Origin: CANLBN01 sp050633825
GTDB lineage: Bacteria > Pseudomonadota > Gammaproteobacteria > Pseudomonadales > Cellvibrionaceae
DNA length: 64,000 bases
Direction: 5' to 3'
Assembly: GCA_050633825.1 (NCBI GenBank)
Contig: JBOEHG010000020.1
Coordinates: forward strand, 82,127 to 146,126
A program made the translations under genes and the position numbers. Positions 15,569 to 23,407 of the stretch are shown one piece after another. The notes beneath the pieces are model-generated. The model made no database searches and was not told the DNA's origin. It saw nothing but the letters and a program-made list of their open reading frames with translations. The stretch's first letter is position 1; each line of letters begins with the position of its first letter.

Positions 15569-18049
15569 ATGAAAGGTTTTATACTCACTCGTCAATGGCG
15601 GGATACGCCTAATGGTATTCAAATTGAGTTATGGCTGGCTACAGAAAGTCAGCCAGTTCAACTTATCATCACCCAACAATCAGCAATTTGTTTTTGTCGG
15701 GTAGCTGACCTTGATGCAATCAAAAAAATACAAGCGTCAAATCAATCCTTAACACTTTCCTATAAACCTCTCGAACTTAAAAATTTCCATGGTGAAGCTG
15801 TCATGGGAATGTATTTTTCGCAACGATCACAAATGAATACGCTGATTGGATTGTTAGAGTCTAATAATATTATTGTTTGGGAAAGTGATATAAAACCTGC
15901 AGATCGTTATTTGATGGAGCGGTTTATAACGGCTGATTTGGAATTTGAAGTAGCTAAGCCATTACAAAAAAATAAAGCCTATACTCGTTTGCATAATGTG
16001 CGCATCAAACCAACAAACTATCAGCCGATGCTGAAACTTGTCTCTTTAGATATTGAAACGTCCCTCGATGCTAAAGACCTTTATTCAATTGCGGTTTATG
16101 GCAACAATAGCTCTATTGTGTTTATGGTGGATCCAACTAAAGGTGTGGTTAGTAGTACAGAGCTGAAGCCTAGCCAATATGCTAATAATGAGAGCAACAG
16201 TAATGATGATAAAAATGACAGTAAAGAAAGTAAATATGATGAGGTATTTCATATAGTATGGTGTCCATCGGTTAAGGAATGTTTGCATCAGTTTCTTAGT
16301 TGGTTTCAAAAAAATGATCCTGATATTATTATCGGCTGGCATGTAGTTCAGTTTGATTTGTGGGTTTTGCAAAAAATATGTCAACGTTGGGATGTTGATT
16401 TTTCAATAGCACGGGGCAAGCAGAAACTCCATTGGAGACAAGATAGCAGAGAGGATAGTGGTAGTAGTGAATTAAGTAATCAACGACATTATTTGCAAGT
16501 CCCCGGTCGCATTGTGCTTGATGGTATAGAACTTCTGCGAACAGCCTTTTATAACTTTGAAAGCTTTTCATTACAAAATGTCGCTAGTGAGTTGTTGGGA
16601 AAGGGTAAATTAATCGAAAGCCACAATAGAGCGGCGGCAATTAGTGATTTATTTAAAACAAATAAAACTGCTTTGGCAGCCTACAATTTACAAGACTGTA
16701 AATTGGTTTGGGATATTTTTGAAAAAACTAAATTGCTAGAGTTTGCTGTTGAGCGTGCTCGTTTGACTGGGCTTGCAATGGATAGAATGGGAGGTTCTGT
16801 TGCCAGCTTTGAATATGCCTATTTGCCTCAGTTGCATCGTTCTGGTTATGTTGCACCTAATTTAGGTGAGTTAGAGTCTGACGTGGTAAGCCCTGGCGGT
16901 TATGTGATGAAATCTAAGCCCGGTTTATATCGCAATGTCCTTGTGTTGGATTTTAAAAGCTTGTACCCCAGTATTATTCGTACCTTTAATATTGACCCCT
17001 ATGCTTTTTGGATTGCAGAGCATAAGCAGTTGTCGCCGGAAAAGGTTGTCGATGGTTTTAATGGTGCACGTTTTTCTCGCGATGAATATATCCTACCAGA
17101 TATTATAGAAAGTTTATGGAAGGCAAGAGATAAAGCGAAAAGTGATAATAACCAACCTTTATCCCAAGCGATAAAAATTATTATGAATTCTTTTTATGGT
17201 GTTTTGGGTTCTACGGGCTGTCGTTTTTTCGATCCTCGTGTTTGCAGTTCGATCACCTTGCGAGGCCATGACATTATTCAAAAAAGTCGAGGCTGGATCC
17301 AACAGCAAGAATATGATGTTATTTATGGAGATACCGATTCGGTCTTTGTATGGTTAGGCAATGAAATTGATGCCGATCAAGCTGAAGCAATAGGTAAACA
17401 ACTAGCAGAGGGGCTCAATCAGTGGTGGACATCTGTACTGGCAGATGAGATGAATTTGGCGAGTGGTCTGGAAATTGAGTTTGAGACTCACTACAGCGAT
17501 TTTTTAATGCCAACGATTCGTGGTTCCAGTGAAGGCAGTAAAAAACGCTATGCAGGTATCGTTAAAAAAACCGTAGGTAATCGTGTTACGGAAGAATTGA
17601 TATTTAAGGGCTTGGAAACAGTCCGTACTGATTGGACAGGCATTGCCAAGGTTTTTCAGCAGGAATTGTATTATAAAGTGTTTAAAGGGGAACCTTATCG
17701 TGACTATATTTGTCAGACGGTAGAGGATTTGCTTGCGGGCAAGCTTGATCAGCAACTGATTTACAAGAAAAAGTTGCGCCGTCCCTTACAAGGTTATGAG
17801 AAAAGTAACCCTCCTCACGTAAAAGCAGCAAAAAAGTTATATAGTATGACGGGTAAGGCGCTAGGGCGAGGTGATAGAATTGATTATCTGATCACGACGA
17901 ATGGCCCAGAGCCACTGGAATATCAGGCAAGCCTTGTCGATTATCAACATTATATTGATAAACAGCTAAAACCTATCGCCGATAGCATTTTGGTTTTTCT
18001 TGATGATAGCTTTGAAAAAATTATCGATCAGCAAATAATGCTTCTGTAA
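15569..18049 (+). CDS. polB: DNA polymerase II (family B)
   Basis: 826 residues (E. coli 783). The exonuclease domain carries Exo I DIET (161-164), with the later Exo motifs recognisable; the polymerase domain has motif A DFKSLYPS (461-468), motif B KIIMNSFYG, and motif C YGDTDS (586-591) with both catalytic Asp. Pol II replicates past lesions and restarts stalled forks, usually under SOS control. An Asn/Ser/Asp/Lys-rich insert of about 20 residues (203-223) splits the exonuclease domain and explains part of the extra length. No clear SD is seen before the ATG at 15569, and no LexA box was recognised in the 42-base upstream gap. Confidence 0.95.
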   Translation: MKGFILTRQWRDTPNGIQIELWLATESQPVQLIITQQSAICFCRVADLDAIKKIQASNQSLTLSYKPLELKNFHGEAVMGMYFSQRSQMNTLIGLLESNNIIVWESDIKPADRYLMERFITADLEFEVAKPLQKNKAYTRLHNVRIKPTNYQPMLKLVSLDIETSLDAKDLYSIAVYGNNSSIVFMVDPTKGVVSSTELKPSQYANNESNSNDDKNDSKESKYDEVFHIVWCPSVKECLHQFLSWFQKNDPDIIIGWHVVQFDLWVLQKICQRWDVDFSIARGKQKLHWRQDSREDSGSSELSNQRHYLQVPGRIVLDGIELLRTAFYNFESFSLQNVASELLGKGKLIESHNRAAAISDLFKTNKTALAAYNLQDCKLVWDIFEKTKLLEFAVERARLTGLAMDRMGGSVASFEYAYLPQLHRSGYVAPNLGELESDVVSPGGYVMKSKPGLYRNVLVLDFKSLYPSIIRTFNIDPYAFWIAEHKQLSPEKVVDGFNGARFSRDEYILPDIIESLWKARDKAKSDNNQPLSQAIKIIMNSFYGVLGSTGCRFFDPRVCSSITLRGHDIIQKSRGWIQQQEYDVIYGDTDSVFVWLGNEIDADQAEAIGKQLAEGLNQWWTSVLADEMNLASGLEIEFETHYSDFLMPTIRGSSEGSKKRYAGIVKKTVGNRVTEELIFKGLETVRTDWTGIAKVFQQELYYKVFKGEPYRDYICQTVEDLLAGKLDQQLIYKKKLRRPLQGYEKSNPPHVKAAKKLYSMTGKALGRGDRIDYLITTNGPEPLEYQASLVDYQHYIDKQLKPIADSILVFLDDSFEKIIDQQIMLL

Positions 18050-18090
18050 AATTTCACCTATTGAAATTCACCTGTTAAATAGGAATGATG

Positions 18091-18621
18091 ATGAAAAAAT
18101 TGAATATATGTGCGTTATTACTGGCCGCGACAATGATGCTATTGTCTGAAGTCTCTGTTGCACAGGATAAGATGAGCAATAAACGCTTAGACGAAATTGT
18201 ACGCCATTTGGATGAGAATGCAGAAGGGCGACCAGGTTTTTGGTCTTTAACAATCGAAAATGTCGGTTTGCAAGTTGTTACTGATGAAAATGCCAATCGT
18301 ATGAGAATAGTCTCACCTATTTTAAAAACTGAAAATTTGGATGAGGCAACACTGTATCGTTTAATGCAAGCTAATTTTGATACTGCTTTGGATGTCCGTT
18401 ATGCCATTGCCAATGGTATTTTATGGAGTACCTTTATACACCCTTTAGAATCATTGGATGATGAAGCTTTTTTGATTGCTTTGGGGCAAACCGTAAATGC
18501 AGTAATTACTTATGGTTCTAGCTATTCTTCTGGTTTGTTAAGTTTTCGGGGTGGTGATAGCCAATCTATTCTGCAGCGAGACCTTATCGAACGCTTGAAG
18601 AAAAAAGGTAAAGAAATTTAA
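18091..18621 (+). CDS. Small exported protein, possibly YbjN/CesT-chaperone-like fold
   Basis: Three in-frame ATGs (18085, 18088, 18091) follow AGGA at 18081-18084; the third has the best spacing and gives 176 residues. The N-terminus MKKLNICALLLAATMMLL with SVAQD is a signal peptide. The mature part (WSLTIENVGLQVVTDENANR, MRIVSPI, AIANGILWSTFIHPL) has the alternating alpha/beta character and hydrophobic pattern of YbjN/type III-chaperone-like proteins, but this is a weak impression. It follows polB by 41 bases and is convergent with the next gene (6 bases apart). Confidence 0.75.
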   Translation: MKKLNICALLLAATMMLLSEVSVAQDKMSNKRLDEIVRHLDENAEGRPGFWSLTIENVGLQVVTDENANRMRIVSPILKTENLDEATLYRLMQANFDTALDVRYAIANGILWSTFIHPLESLDDEAFLIALGQTVNAVITYGSSYSSGLLSFRGGDSQSILQRDLIERLKKKGKEI

Positions 18622-18627
18622 TTGTCT

Positions 18628-19221
18628 TTAATCTTTAAACGCAAGTTTTCTTATGGCTTCTAATTCATTTATGGCGGGCATTGTTTTCAAGAATATATCT
18701 GATTCACAAAAAGGGTAAGGCAACTCTTTTAGCCAATCAATTACCTTGTGAGTAAAATTGGGTGATAAAACAATCATATTGTCGATAGTGATAGTCAGTT
18801 GAGTCACTTTTTTACTGGAAACAATGTTATCAGACTCAGCACTATCAAAGATCCAATCATATTGCCCATAGCCTACTTTTATATCTTTGCTTTCCTTGTC
18901 AGTCATGCCAACCCACCATTGGCAAGATAATGTATTGTTCTCTTTTACAAAAGAGTCAGTTAAACAAAAAGTATAAATGTTTTCATATTGTTGGTTGAAT
19001 TTTCTGGATAATAAATCGCTAATGGCCGTTAGCCCAAGGGTATCCGAAGGGAAGGAAATGCTATCGCTATTAACTGCCATTTTTAAAATCGCAGTTTCTG
19101 AAAAAACAGATGCCATTAAATAAGGTCTGTTGCTATCTTTCGCTTCAATATAGCGTGTTATTTTAGATAAGTGATCAGCGATTTCTGGGTCATTAATGGA
19201 TATAGTCTTAGCTCTTTTCAT
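18628..19221 (-). CDS. NTF2-like (SnoaL-type) superfamily protein
   Basis: 197 residues, no signal peptide. The order of an N-terminal helix (INDPEIADHLSKITRYIEA), a segment AISDLLSRKFNQQYENIYT and a run of beta strands containing NNTLSCQWWVGMTD fits the SnoaL/NTF2 cone fold, but I see no catalytic residues that fix a function. It sits 12 bases downstream of panB on the same strand, precisely where panC is found in many relatives. Confidence 0.65.
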   Translation of the reverse strand: MKRAKTISINDPEIADHLSKITRYIEAKDSNRPYLMASVFSETAILKMAVNSDSISFPSDTLGLTAISDLLSRKFNQQYENIYTFCLTDSFVKENNTLSCQWWVGMTDKESKDIKVGYGQYDWIFDSAESDNIVSSKKVTQLTITIDNMIVLSPNFTHKVIDWLKELPYPFCESDIFLKTMPAINELEAIRKLAFKD

Positions 19222-19233
19222 CTTTCTCTTGTC

Positions 19234-20046
19234 TTAGAAACTGTGTTCTTCTGTTGGAAAGGTAGATGATTTAACATCGCTAACATACTGTGCAATCGCA
19301 TCGGCAATAGAATTGTTTGCCGTCAAAAAGTTTTTGCTAAATTTTGGTGGGTGTTCGGTAATGCCGATCATATCGTTAATGACGAGGACTTGTGCATGAG
19401 TGTCTGCCCCTGCGCCAATACCAATTGTCATAATATCGACTTTTTCGGTAATCAGTTTACCCAAGTGTGCTGGCACACATTCCAGTACCACTAAGTCAGC
19501 CCCCGCGTCAGCTAAAGCTTGGGTGTCCTGTAATATTTTTTCGGCTTGTTCTTGCTCGCGACCTTGCACGCGGTAGCCGCCCAACTTATTGACTGACTGC
19601 GGGGTTAATCCTAAATGGGCACACACAGGTATACCACAGTCATTTAACTTGGTGACTGTTTCGCAAAGCCAGTCGCCACCCTCAAGTTTTACCATATGAG
19701 CACCCGCCTGCATCAGTAAGCCAGCATTGGTTGCTGCTTGCTCTGGTGAGCTGTAAGTCATAAAGGGCATGTCGGCAATAATCAGTGACTTTTGATTGCC
19801 TCGTTTAACCGCTGCGGTGTGGTAGACCATATCGTTAATGGTTACTGGTAGGGTGCTGTCATGTCCTTGCACCGTCATCCCAAGGCTATCACCTACTAGT
19901 ACAATTTCTACCCCACTTTTTTCGGCAAGTGCGGCCATAGGTGCATCGTAAAGTGCAACACAGGTAAATTTATCGCTATCTGCTTTGAGCTTGCGTAGCG
20001 TATTTAAGGTCACCGCTTTTGTTAGCTCGGTATTGTAAGTACTCAT
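19234..20046 (-). CDS. panB: 3-methyl-2-oxobutanoate hydroxymethyltransferase PanB
   Basis: 270 residues. PanB transfers a hydroxymethyl group from 5,10-methylene-THF to alpha-ketoisovalerate, the first committed step to pantoate and coenzyme A. Signatures are LVGDSLGMTVQGHDSTLPVT (metal-binding Asp), ADMPFMTY, MVKLEGG and CAHLGLTPQ, and the catalytic Glu in LVVLECVPAHL. It follows the pcnB-folK-kinase group on the same strand. In most gammaproteobacteria panC comes directly after; here it does not. Confidence 0.96.
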   Translation of the reverse strand: MSTYNTELTKAVTLNTLRKLKADSDKFTCVALYDAPMAALAEKSGVEIVLVGDSLGMTVQGHDSTLPVTINDMVYHTAAVKRGNQKSLIIADMPFMTYSSPEQAATNAGLLMQAGAHMVKLEGGDWLCETVTKLNDCGIPVCAHLGLTPQSVNKLGGYRVQGREQEQAEKILQDTQALADAGADLVVLECVPAHLGKLITEKVDIMTIGIGAGADTHAQVLVINDMIGITEHPPKFSKNFLTANNSIADAIAQYVSDVKSSTFPTEEHSF

Positions 20047-20116
20047 ATTACGATATCTCTTTATGGGACTGCTTAATAGGGCTGCTGTCTCTGATGTTTT
20101 CTCAAGACTTGCTGAA

Positions 20117-20791
20117 TTATAGAAGAGTTGATGTTGGGTTGTAGTAGTGGCGCCCTTGTTTAATATTTAATAAGTAATCAACCAGTTTTTGGTATGACTC
20201 CTCATTGTTCACCCAGTCAATCTCACTGGCATTTACGATGAGTAAGGGAGATTCATCATAAAAATGAAAAAAGCGCGTATAGGCATCATTGAGAGTATCA
20301 AGATATTCCTCATCAATACTTTGTTCAGAAGAAATACCCCGTTGTTTTATTCGACGAAGTAATACATCAGCAGGCGCTTGTAAATAAATAACCAAGTCCG
20401 GTTTGGGTGCATCGATAGTAATTTGATCGTACACCTGTTGATATATTTTGAGCTCGTCTTCATCAAGCGTAACTTGTGCAAACAAAGGGTCTTTATCAAT
20501 AAGGAAGTCAGCGACACGGACAGGTTGAAATAAATCGTCTTGTCTCAGTGCTTGAATTTGTTGTGCACGCTGGAATAAAAAGAAAAGTTGAGTCGGTAGC
20601 GCATGGCTGACTCTATCTTCATAAAAGCGCTCTAAAAAAGGATTCTTTTCGGCTTCTTCTAATAAAGTGTCATAGTTAAAGGTTGCCGCTAATTGCTTTG
20701 CCAGAGTTGTTTTACCAACGCCAATGGCGCCTTCAATAGCGACAAAACGCGGTAGGTCTGCACTGTCGTAGAGTGTGGTTGTTTGCTCCAC
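20117..20791 (-). CDS. Deoxynucleoside kinase family protein (dGK/dAK/dCK type)
   Basis: 224 residues with P-loop GAIGVGKTTL (21-30), the substrate-site Glu in LLEEAEKNPFLERFYED, and the DRS-like RVADFLIDKD followed by a LID-type RRIKQRGISSEQ. This is the deoxynucleoside kinase fold (5'-phosphorylation of deoxynucleosides for salvage). A kinase of this family between folK and panB is common in marine gammaproteobacteria and Legionella-like genomes. Substrate preference cannot be read from the sequence. 16 bases separate it from folK, so it is in the same operon. Confidence 0.85.
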   Translation of the reverse strand: MEQTTTLYDSADLPRFVAIEGAIGVGKTTLAKQLAATFNYDTLLEEAEKNPFLERFYEDRVSHALPTQLFFLFQRAQQIQALRQDDLFQPVRVADFLIDKDPLFAQVTLDEDELKIYQQVYDQITIDAPKPDLVIYLQAPADVLLRRIKQRGISSEQSIDEEYLDTLNDAYTRFFHFYDESPLLIVNASEIDWVNNEESYQKLVDYLLNIKQGRHYYNPTSTLL

Positions 20792-20807
20792 TAATACTTT
20801 CCTGTGG

Positions 20808-21314
20808 TTATATGTTGATTACTGGCTCTTCGATGACCCGAAGATCGTTTGTATCGCAGCGTTTAATTAAGTCTTGTAGTACTTCCCCAGTAGGCAATAC
20901 CAATGATGGTGCCAAATCATAAAGCGGTAGGAGTACAAACGCTCTATGTTGTATTTCCGGGTGAGGCACGCTTAGTATTTCGTCCTCAAGTTGGATATTG
21001 TCATACAGGAGCAAGTCTAAGTCGAGTGTGCGTGCCCCCCAACGTACTTCACGCTGTCGGCCTCGCTGGTTTTCAATTATGTGCAACTGCTTTAACAGTG
21101 CATGGGGAGAGAGTTTGGTTTCCAGTTTGGCGACCGTATTAACATAATCGGGTTGTTCACCCGGTCCAATCGCTTTGCTGCTGTACCATTTAGCGCATAG
21201 TAGATTTTTGCAGCCTTCTATCTCTGTCAGTAAATCCAGCCCTCTGCTAATTTGCTGAGACGGTGAATCCAGGTTACTGCCAAGCCCTATAAAAGCAGTG
21301 GAGTGGGTACTCAC
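20808..21314 (-). CDS. folK: 6-hydroxymethyl-7,8-dihydropterin pyrophosphokinase FolK
   Basis: 168 residues. FolK transfers pyrophosphate from ATP to hydroxymethyldihydropterin in folate synthesis. N-terminal FIGLGSNLDSP and the HPPK signature RWGARTLDLDLLLYD are clear, with HPEIQHRAFVLLPL near the C-terminus. It follows pcnB by 26 bases, the standard pcnB-folK pair. Confidence 0.96.
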   Translation of the reverse strand: MSTHSTAFIGLGSNLDSPSQQISRGLDLLTEIEGCKNLLCAKWYSSKAIGPGEQPDYVNTVAKLETKLSPHALLKQLHIIENQRGRQREVRWGARTLDLDLLLYDNIQLEDEILSVPHPEIQHRAFVLLPLYDLAPSLVLPTGEVLQDLIKRCDTNDLRVIEEPVINI

Positions 21315-21340
21315 TTCCTTGCTGTTCCTTCTATTAACAC

Positions 21341-22693
21341 TTATTCACTACCCTCATTGTCATTTGTCTTTTTCTTTTTGGGCTTACGACGCCGGCGATT
21401 TTTATTACCCTTGGGGTTGAGTTGATTAACCATGGATTCGCGTTCATCTTCATTGGCGTCCTGGAATTGTGTCCACCATTGGCCTAGTTCATCTAGGTTT
21501 TCACCTGCGGCTTCGCGTAAGAGCATAAAGTCGTAGCCTGCACGAAATTTGGGGTGTTCCAGTAAGCGATGCGCCCTTTTCCCTTGGCGGTTAGGCAGGC
21601 GCCACTGTAGCTCCCAGATTTGCTTCATTGGTATCAGGAAACGCTTTGGGATCATGATACGCTGTAATTGCTGGCTGGTTATCTTTTGATTGGCTTGGTG
21701 AAACGACTCCAGTACTGATAGCCCTTTATCCTGCAGTTTAGCGATTTCTGCGTGCAAGGCTGGCCAGAGAAGGGCAGCATAGATAAAGGCAGGAGTAACA
21801 CGCTTATCGGAGCGAATGCGTTTATCAGTGCTTAGCATCACTTCATCGATCAGCTTACTGTAAGTGGGATCTTGATCGATAACCTTACAGCTCCCTGGAA
21901 ACAGCTGGTCTAACAATTTATATTCTTTTAGTAAGCCATAAGTGGCAGTGGCATAGCCCCCCAGGAATAGTTTGAGTATCTCTTCGAAGAGCCGAGCAGC
22001 AGGCACGTGGCCAAGTAAGTGTGCTTGAGTTCGAATGGGCTCTGCGGTGGACTCTTCGATTTGAAAGCCGAGTTTAGCGGCAAATCGAATGGCTCGAAGC
22101 AAGCGCACCGGGTCTTCTTTGTAGCGTGTCGAAGGGTCGCCAATCATACGCAACTGGCGGTTTTCAATATCTTCTAAGCCGCTAGTGTATTCATAGAGGG
22201 AAAAGTCCTTGGCTGAGTAATAAAGCGCATTAGCCGTAAAATCCCGGCGCAAAGCATCGCTCTCCATATCGCCATAAACATTATCCCGTAATAATTGCCC
22301 AGTATCGGATTCTACCTGTTGGTTGGAATCGCTATTTTGCCCCCTAAACGTAGTGACTTCGATAATTTCTCTGCCAAAGCGGACATGGACAATCTTAAAG
22401 CGGCGGCCAATGATACGTGAGTTACGAAAAAGGGTTTTAACCTGTTCGGGGGTTGCGTCGGTGGCAACATCGAAGTCTTTAGGGGAGCCTCCCAGCAATA
22501 AATCGCGTACACCTCCGCCCACCAAGTAGCCCTGAAAATTGGCTTGATTCAGCCTATTCATCACTTTGAGTGCATTGGGGCTGATACTGCGGCGAGAGAT
22601 AATGTGTTCATCCCGAGGGATCACTTTTACATTATTGACTACTGCGGAATCAGGTTTTGAGGGTGAAAATAAAGTAAACAGCCGTTTTATCAT
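21341..22693 (-). CDS. pcnB: Poly(A) polymerase I PcnB
   Basis: 450 residues. PcnB adds 3' poly(A) tails to RNA, tagging it for decay. The class II nucleotidyltransferase head reads YLVGGGVRDLLLGGSPKDFD with the DFD catalytic pair, followed by RFKIVHVRFGREIIEVTTF and RRDFTANALYY; the ending NRRRRKPKKKK is the basic tail usual for PcnB. N-terminal SRRSISPNALKVMNRL matches PcnB rather than tRNA CCA transferases. It is the first gene of the operon with folK, the deoxynucleoside kinase and panB. Its start lies about 130 bases downstream of the terminator hairpin of the candidate crcZ RNA, as in Pseudomonas. Confidence 0.96.
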   Translation of the reverse strand: MIKRLFTLFSPSKPDSAVVNNVKVIPRDEHIISRRSISPNALKVMNRLNQANFQGYLVGGGVRDLLLGGSPKDFDVATDATPEQVKTLFRNSRIIGRRFKIVHVRFGREIIEVTTFRGQNSDSNQQVESDTGQLLRDNVYGDMESDALRRDFTANALYYSAKDFSLYEYTSGLEDIENRQLRMIGDPSTRYKEDPVRLLRAIRFAAKLGFQIEESTAEPIRTQAHLLGHVPAARLFEEILKLFLGGYATATYGLLKEYKLLDQLFPGSCKVIDQDPTYSKLIDEVMLSTDKRIRSDKRVTPAFIYAALLWPALHAEIAKLQDKGLSVLESFHQANQKITSQQLQRIMIPKRFLIPMKQIWELQWRLPNRQGKRAHRLLEHPKFRAGYDFMLLREAAGENLDELGQWWTQFQDANEDERESMVNQLNPKGNKNRRRRKPKKKKTNDNEGSE

Positions 22694-22819
22694 AGGAATT
22701 ATGGGGCGTATCGTCCCGATAAAAGCGGCGATTCTATCATGCTGAGCGCTATTTCAATAATTTGAATAGCACTTTATGAGGCTGGAAAGGGCAAATTGAC
22801 TAAAAACTCAAATCCCAGA

Positions 22820-23045
22820 TAGCAAAACGGGAAAGCACTTTAAAGTCTTTCCCGTTGTTGTGATTATACTTTGTCGAAACAAGTTACCACAGAGTCAGTT
22901 ATTTTTATAATTGGGCTTCCTTGCTCGTTTCAGCTATTGCCGAAACTCCTCCCATTATGGTCAGTCAAAAACGCTTTTTTTATTATTATTTATTGTTGTT
23001 ATGTCTTATTTATTTATTTTTATTCTTTATTGTTTTTATTATTGA
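22820..23045 (-). ncRNA. crcZ: Candidate CrcZ-type Hfq-sequestering small RNA
   Basis: On the minus strand, between cbrB and pcnB (the crcZ position in Pseudomonas), a sigma-54 promoter (23055-23070) precedes an A-rich tract at about 22973-23046 with at least five AANAANAA motifs (AATAATAA, AACAATAA, AAGAATAA, AACAACAA, and AATAATAA again), the CA/ARN pattern bound by Hfq with Crc. An internal hairpin follows (22927-22946, GTTTCGGC/GCTGAAAC with one G-U) and a terminator hairpin (22826-22856) followed by TTTTGC. Predicted start is about 23044-23047, giving roughly 225 nt. No reading frame of any length fits this segment. CrcZ is activated by CbrAB and titrates Hfq away from mRNAs; function here is inferred from position and motifs. 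Confidence 0.75.
22826..22856 (-). terminator. Terminator hairpin of the candidate crcZ RNA
   Basis: Perfect 10-bp inverted repeat AACGGGAAAG / CTTTCCCGTT around an 11-base loop that itself contains the palindrome ACTTTAAAGT. On the minus strand it is followed by TTTTGC, a short T tract. No protein gene ends here on either strand. Confidence 0.65.
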
Positions 23046-23054
23046 TTCCTATAT

Positions 23055-23070
23055 AGCATTCTGTATGCCA
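23055..23070 (-). promoter_or_regulatory. Sigma-54 (-24/-12) promoter
   Basis: Minus-strand TGGCATACAGAATGCT matches the consensus TGGCAC-N5-TTGC(A/T) with the invariant GG and GC at exactly the required spacing (second G to C, 12 bases). It points into the A-rich RNA region and is the only such match I found in the cbrB-pcnB interval. Confidence 0.75.
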
Positions 23071-23099
23071 CCTTTGAAAAACTTATATTTTTCAAAGGT
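23070..23099. repeat. 12-bp perfect inverted repeat abutting the -24 element
   Basis: ACCTTTGAAAAA (23070-23081) and TTTTTCAAAGGT (23088-23099) form a perfect palindrome with a 6-base spacer; on the plus strand it is followed by TTATCTTTTTT, so it could terminate leftward-origin plus-strand transcription, but no plus-strand gene precedes it. It may instead insulate or bind a regulator at the sigma-54 promoter. Confidence 0.6.
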
Positions 23100-23144
23100 T
23101 TATCTTTTTTGGTGTTTTTTTATTACAAATTGAAATAAGTCATT

Positions 23145-23193
23145 TGTTACCTAAAGTTACCTTTTGTGTAACGGTTTTGTGGTGTAGGTAACA
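23145..23193. promoter_or_regulatory. Cluster of GTTAC/GTAAC half-sites, candidate CbrB upstream activating sequence
   Basis: Four half-sites occur within 49 bases: TGTTAC 23145-23150, AGTTAC 23155-23160, GTAACG 23168-23173 and GTAACA 23188-23193, the first two inverted relative to the last two. They lie about 100-150 bases upstream of the predicted crcZ start, a normal enhancer distance for a sigma-54 activator. From memory the Pseudomonas CbrB target is TGTTAC with GTAACA 12-14 bases apart; the gaps here (17, 7, 27) differ. Confidence 0.55.
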
Positions 23194-23249
23194 CTTTTGT
23201 TGTTTTTGGCGACATCGTGTCAAGGTGGGTATTTTGGCTATTTCTTATC

Positions 23250-23277
23250 TTGTCGCTTGATTAAACATATTTATATT
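23250..23277 (+). promoter_or_regulatory. Possible sigma-70 promoter for the His-rich protein gene
   Basis: TTGTCG (23250-23255) and TATATT (23272-23277) are 16 bases apart and lie 130 bases upstream of the His-rich gene. The match is moderate and the region is AT-rich, so this is tentative. Confidence 0.35.
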
Positions 23278-23407
23278 GTATTGATGCTGATGGCTGCGTC
23301 TGGCCCTGTTATTTCTATTCAGTCTCCATTCAGTTTGGCGAATATAAAATGCTTCCATCGTATCCAGAGATAGGCCATATCACCTTCTCTAACGGGGGAA
23401 ATAGAAA

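Noticed and set aside
16085..16571. Two minus-strand frames opposite polB
   Set aside because: Antisense to the conserved exonuclease domain; no ribosome site and no recognisable domain.
23070..23107. Plus-strand terminator as evidence for a plus-strand gene upstream
   Set aside because: No plus-strand gene or promoter could be recognised before it; the palindrome is better viewed together with the sigma-54 promoter.
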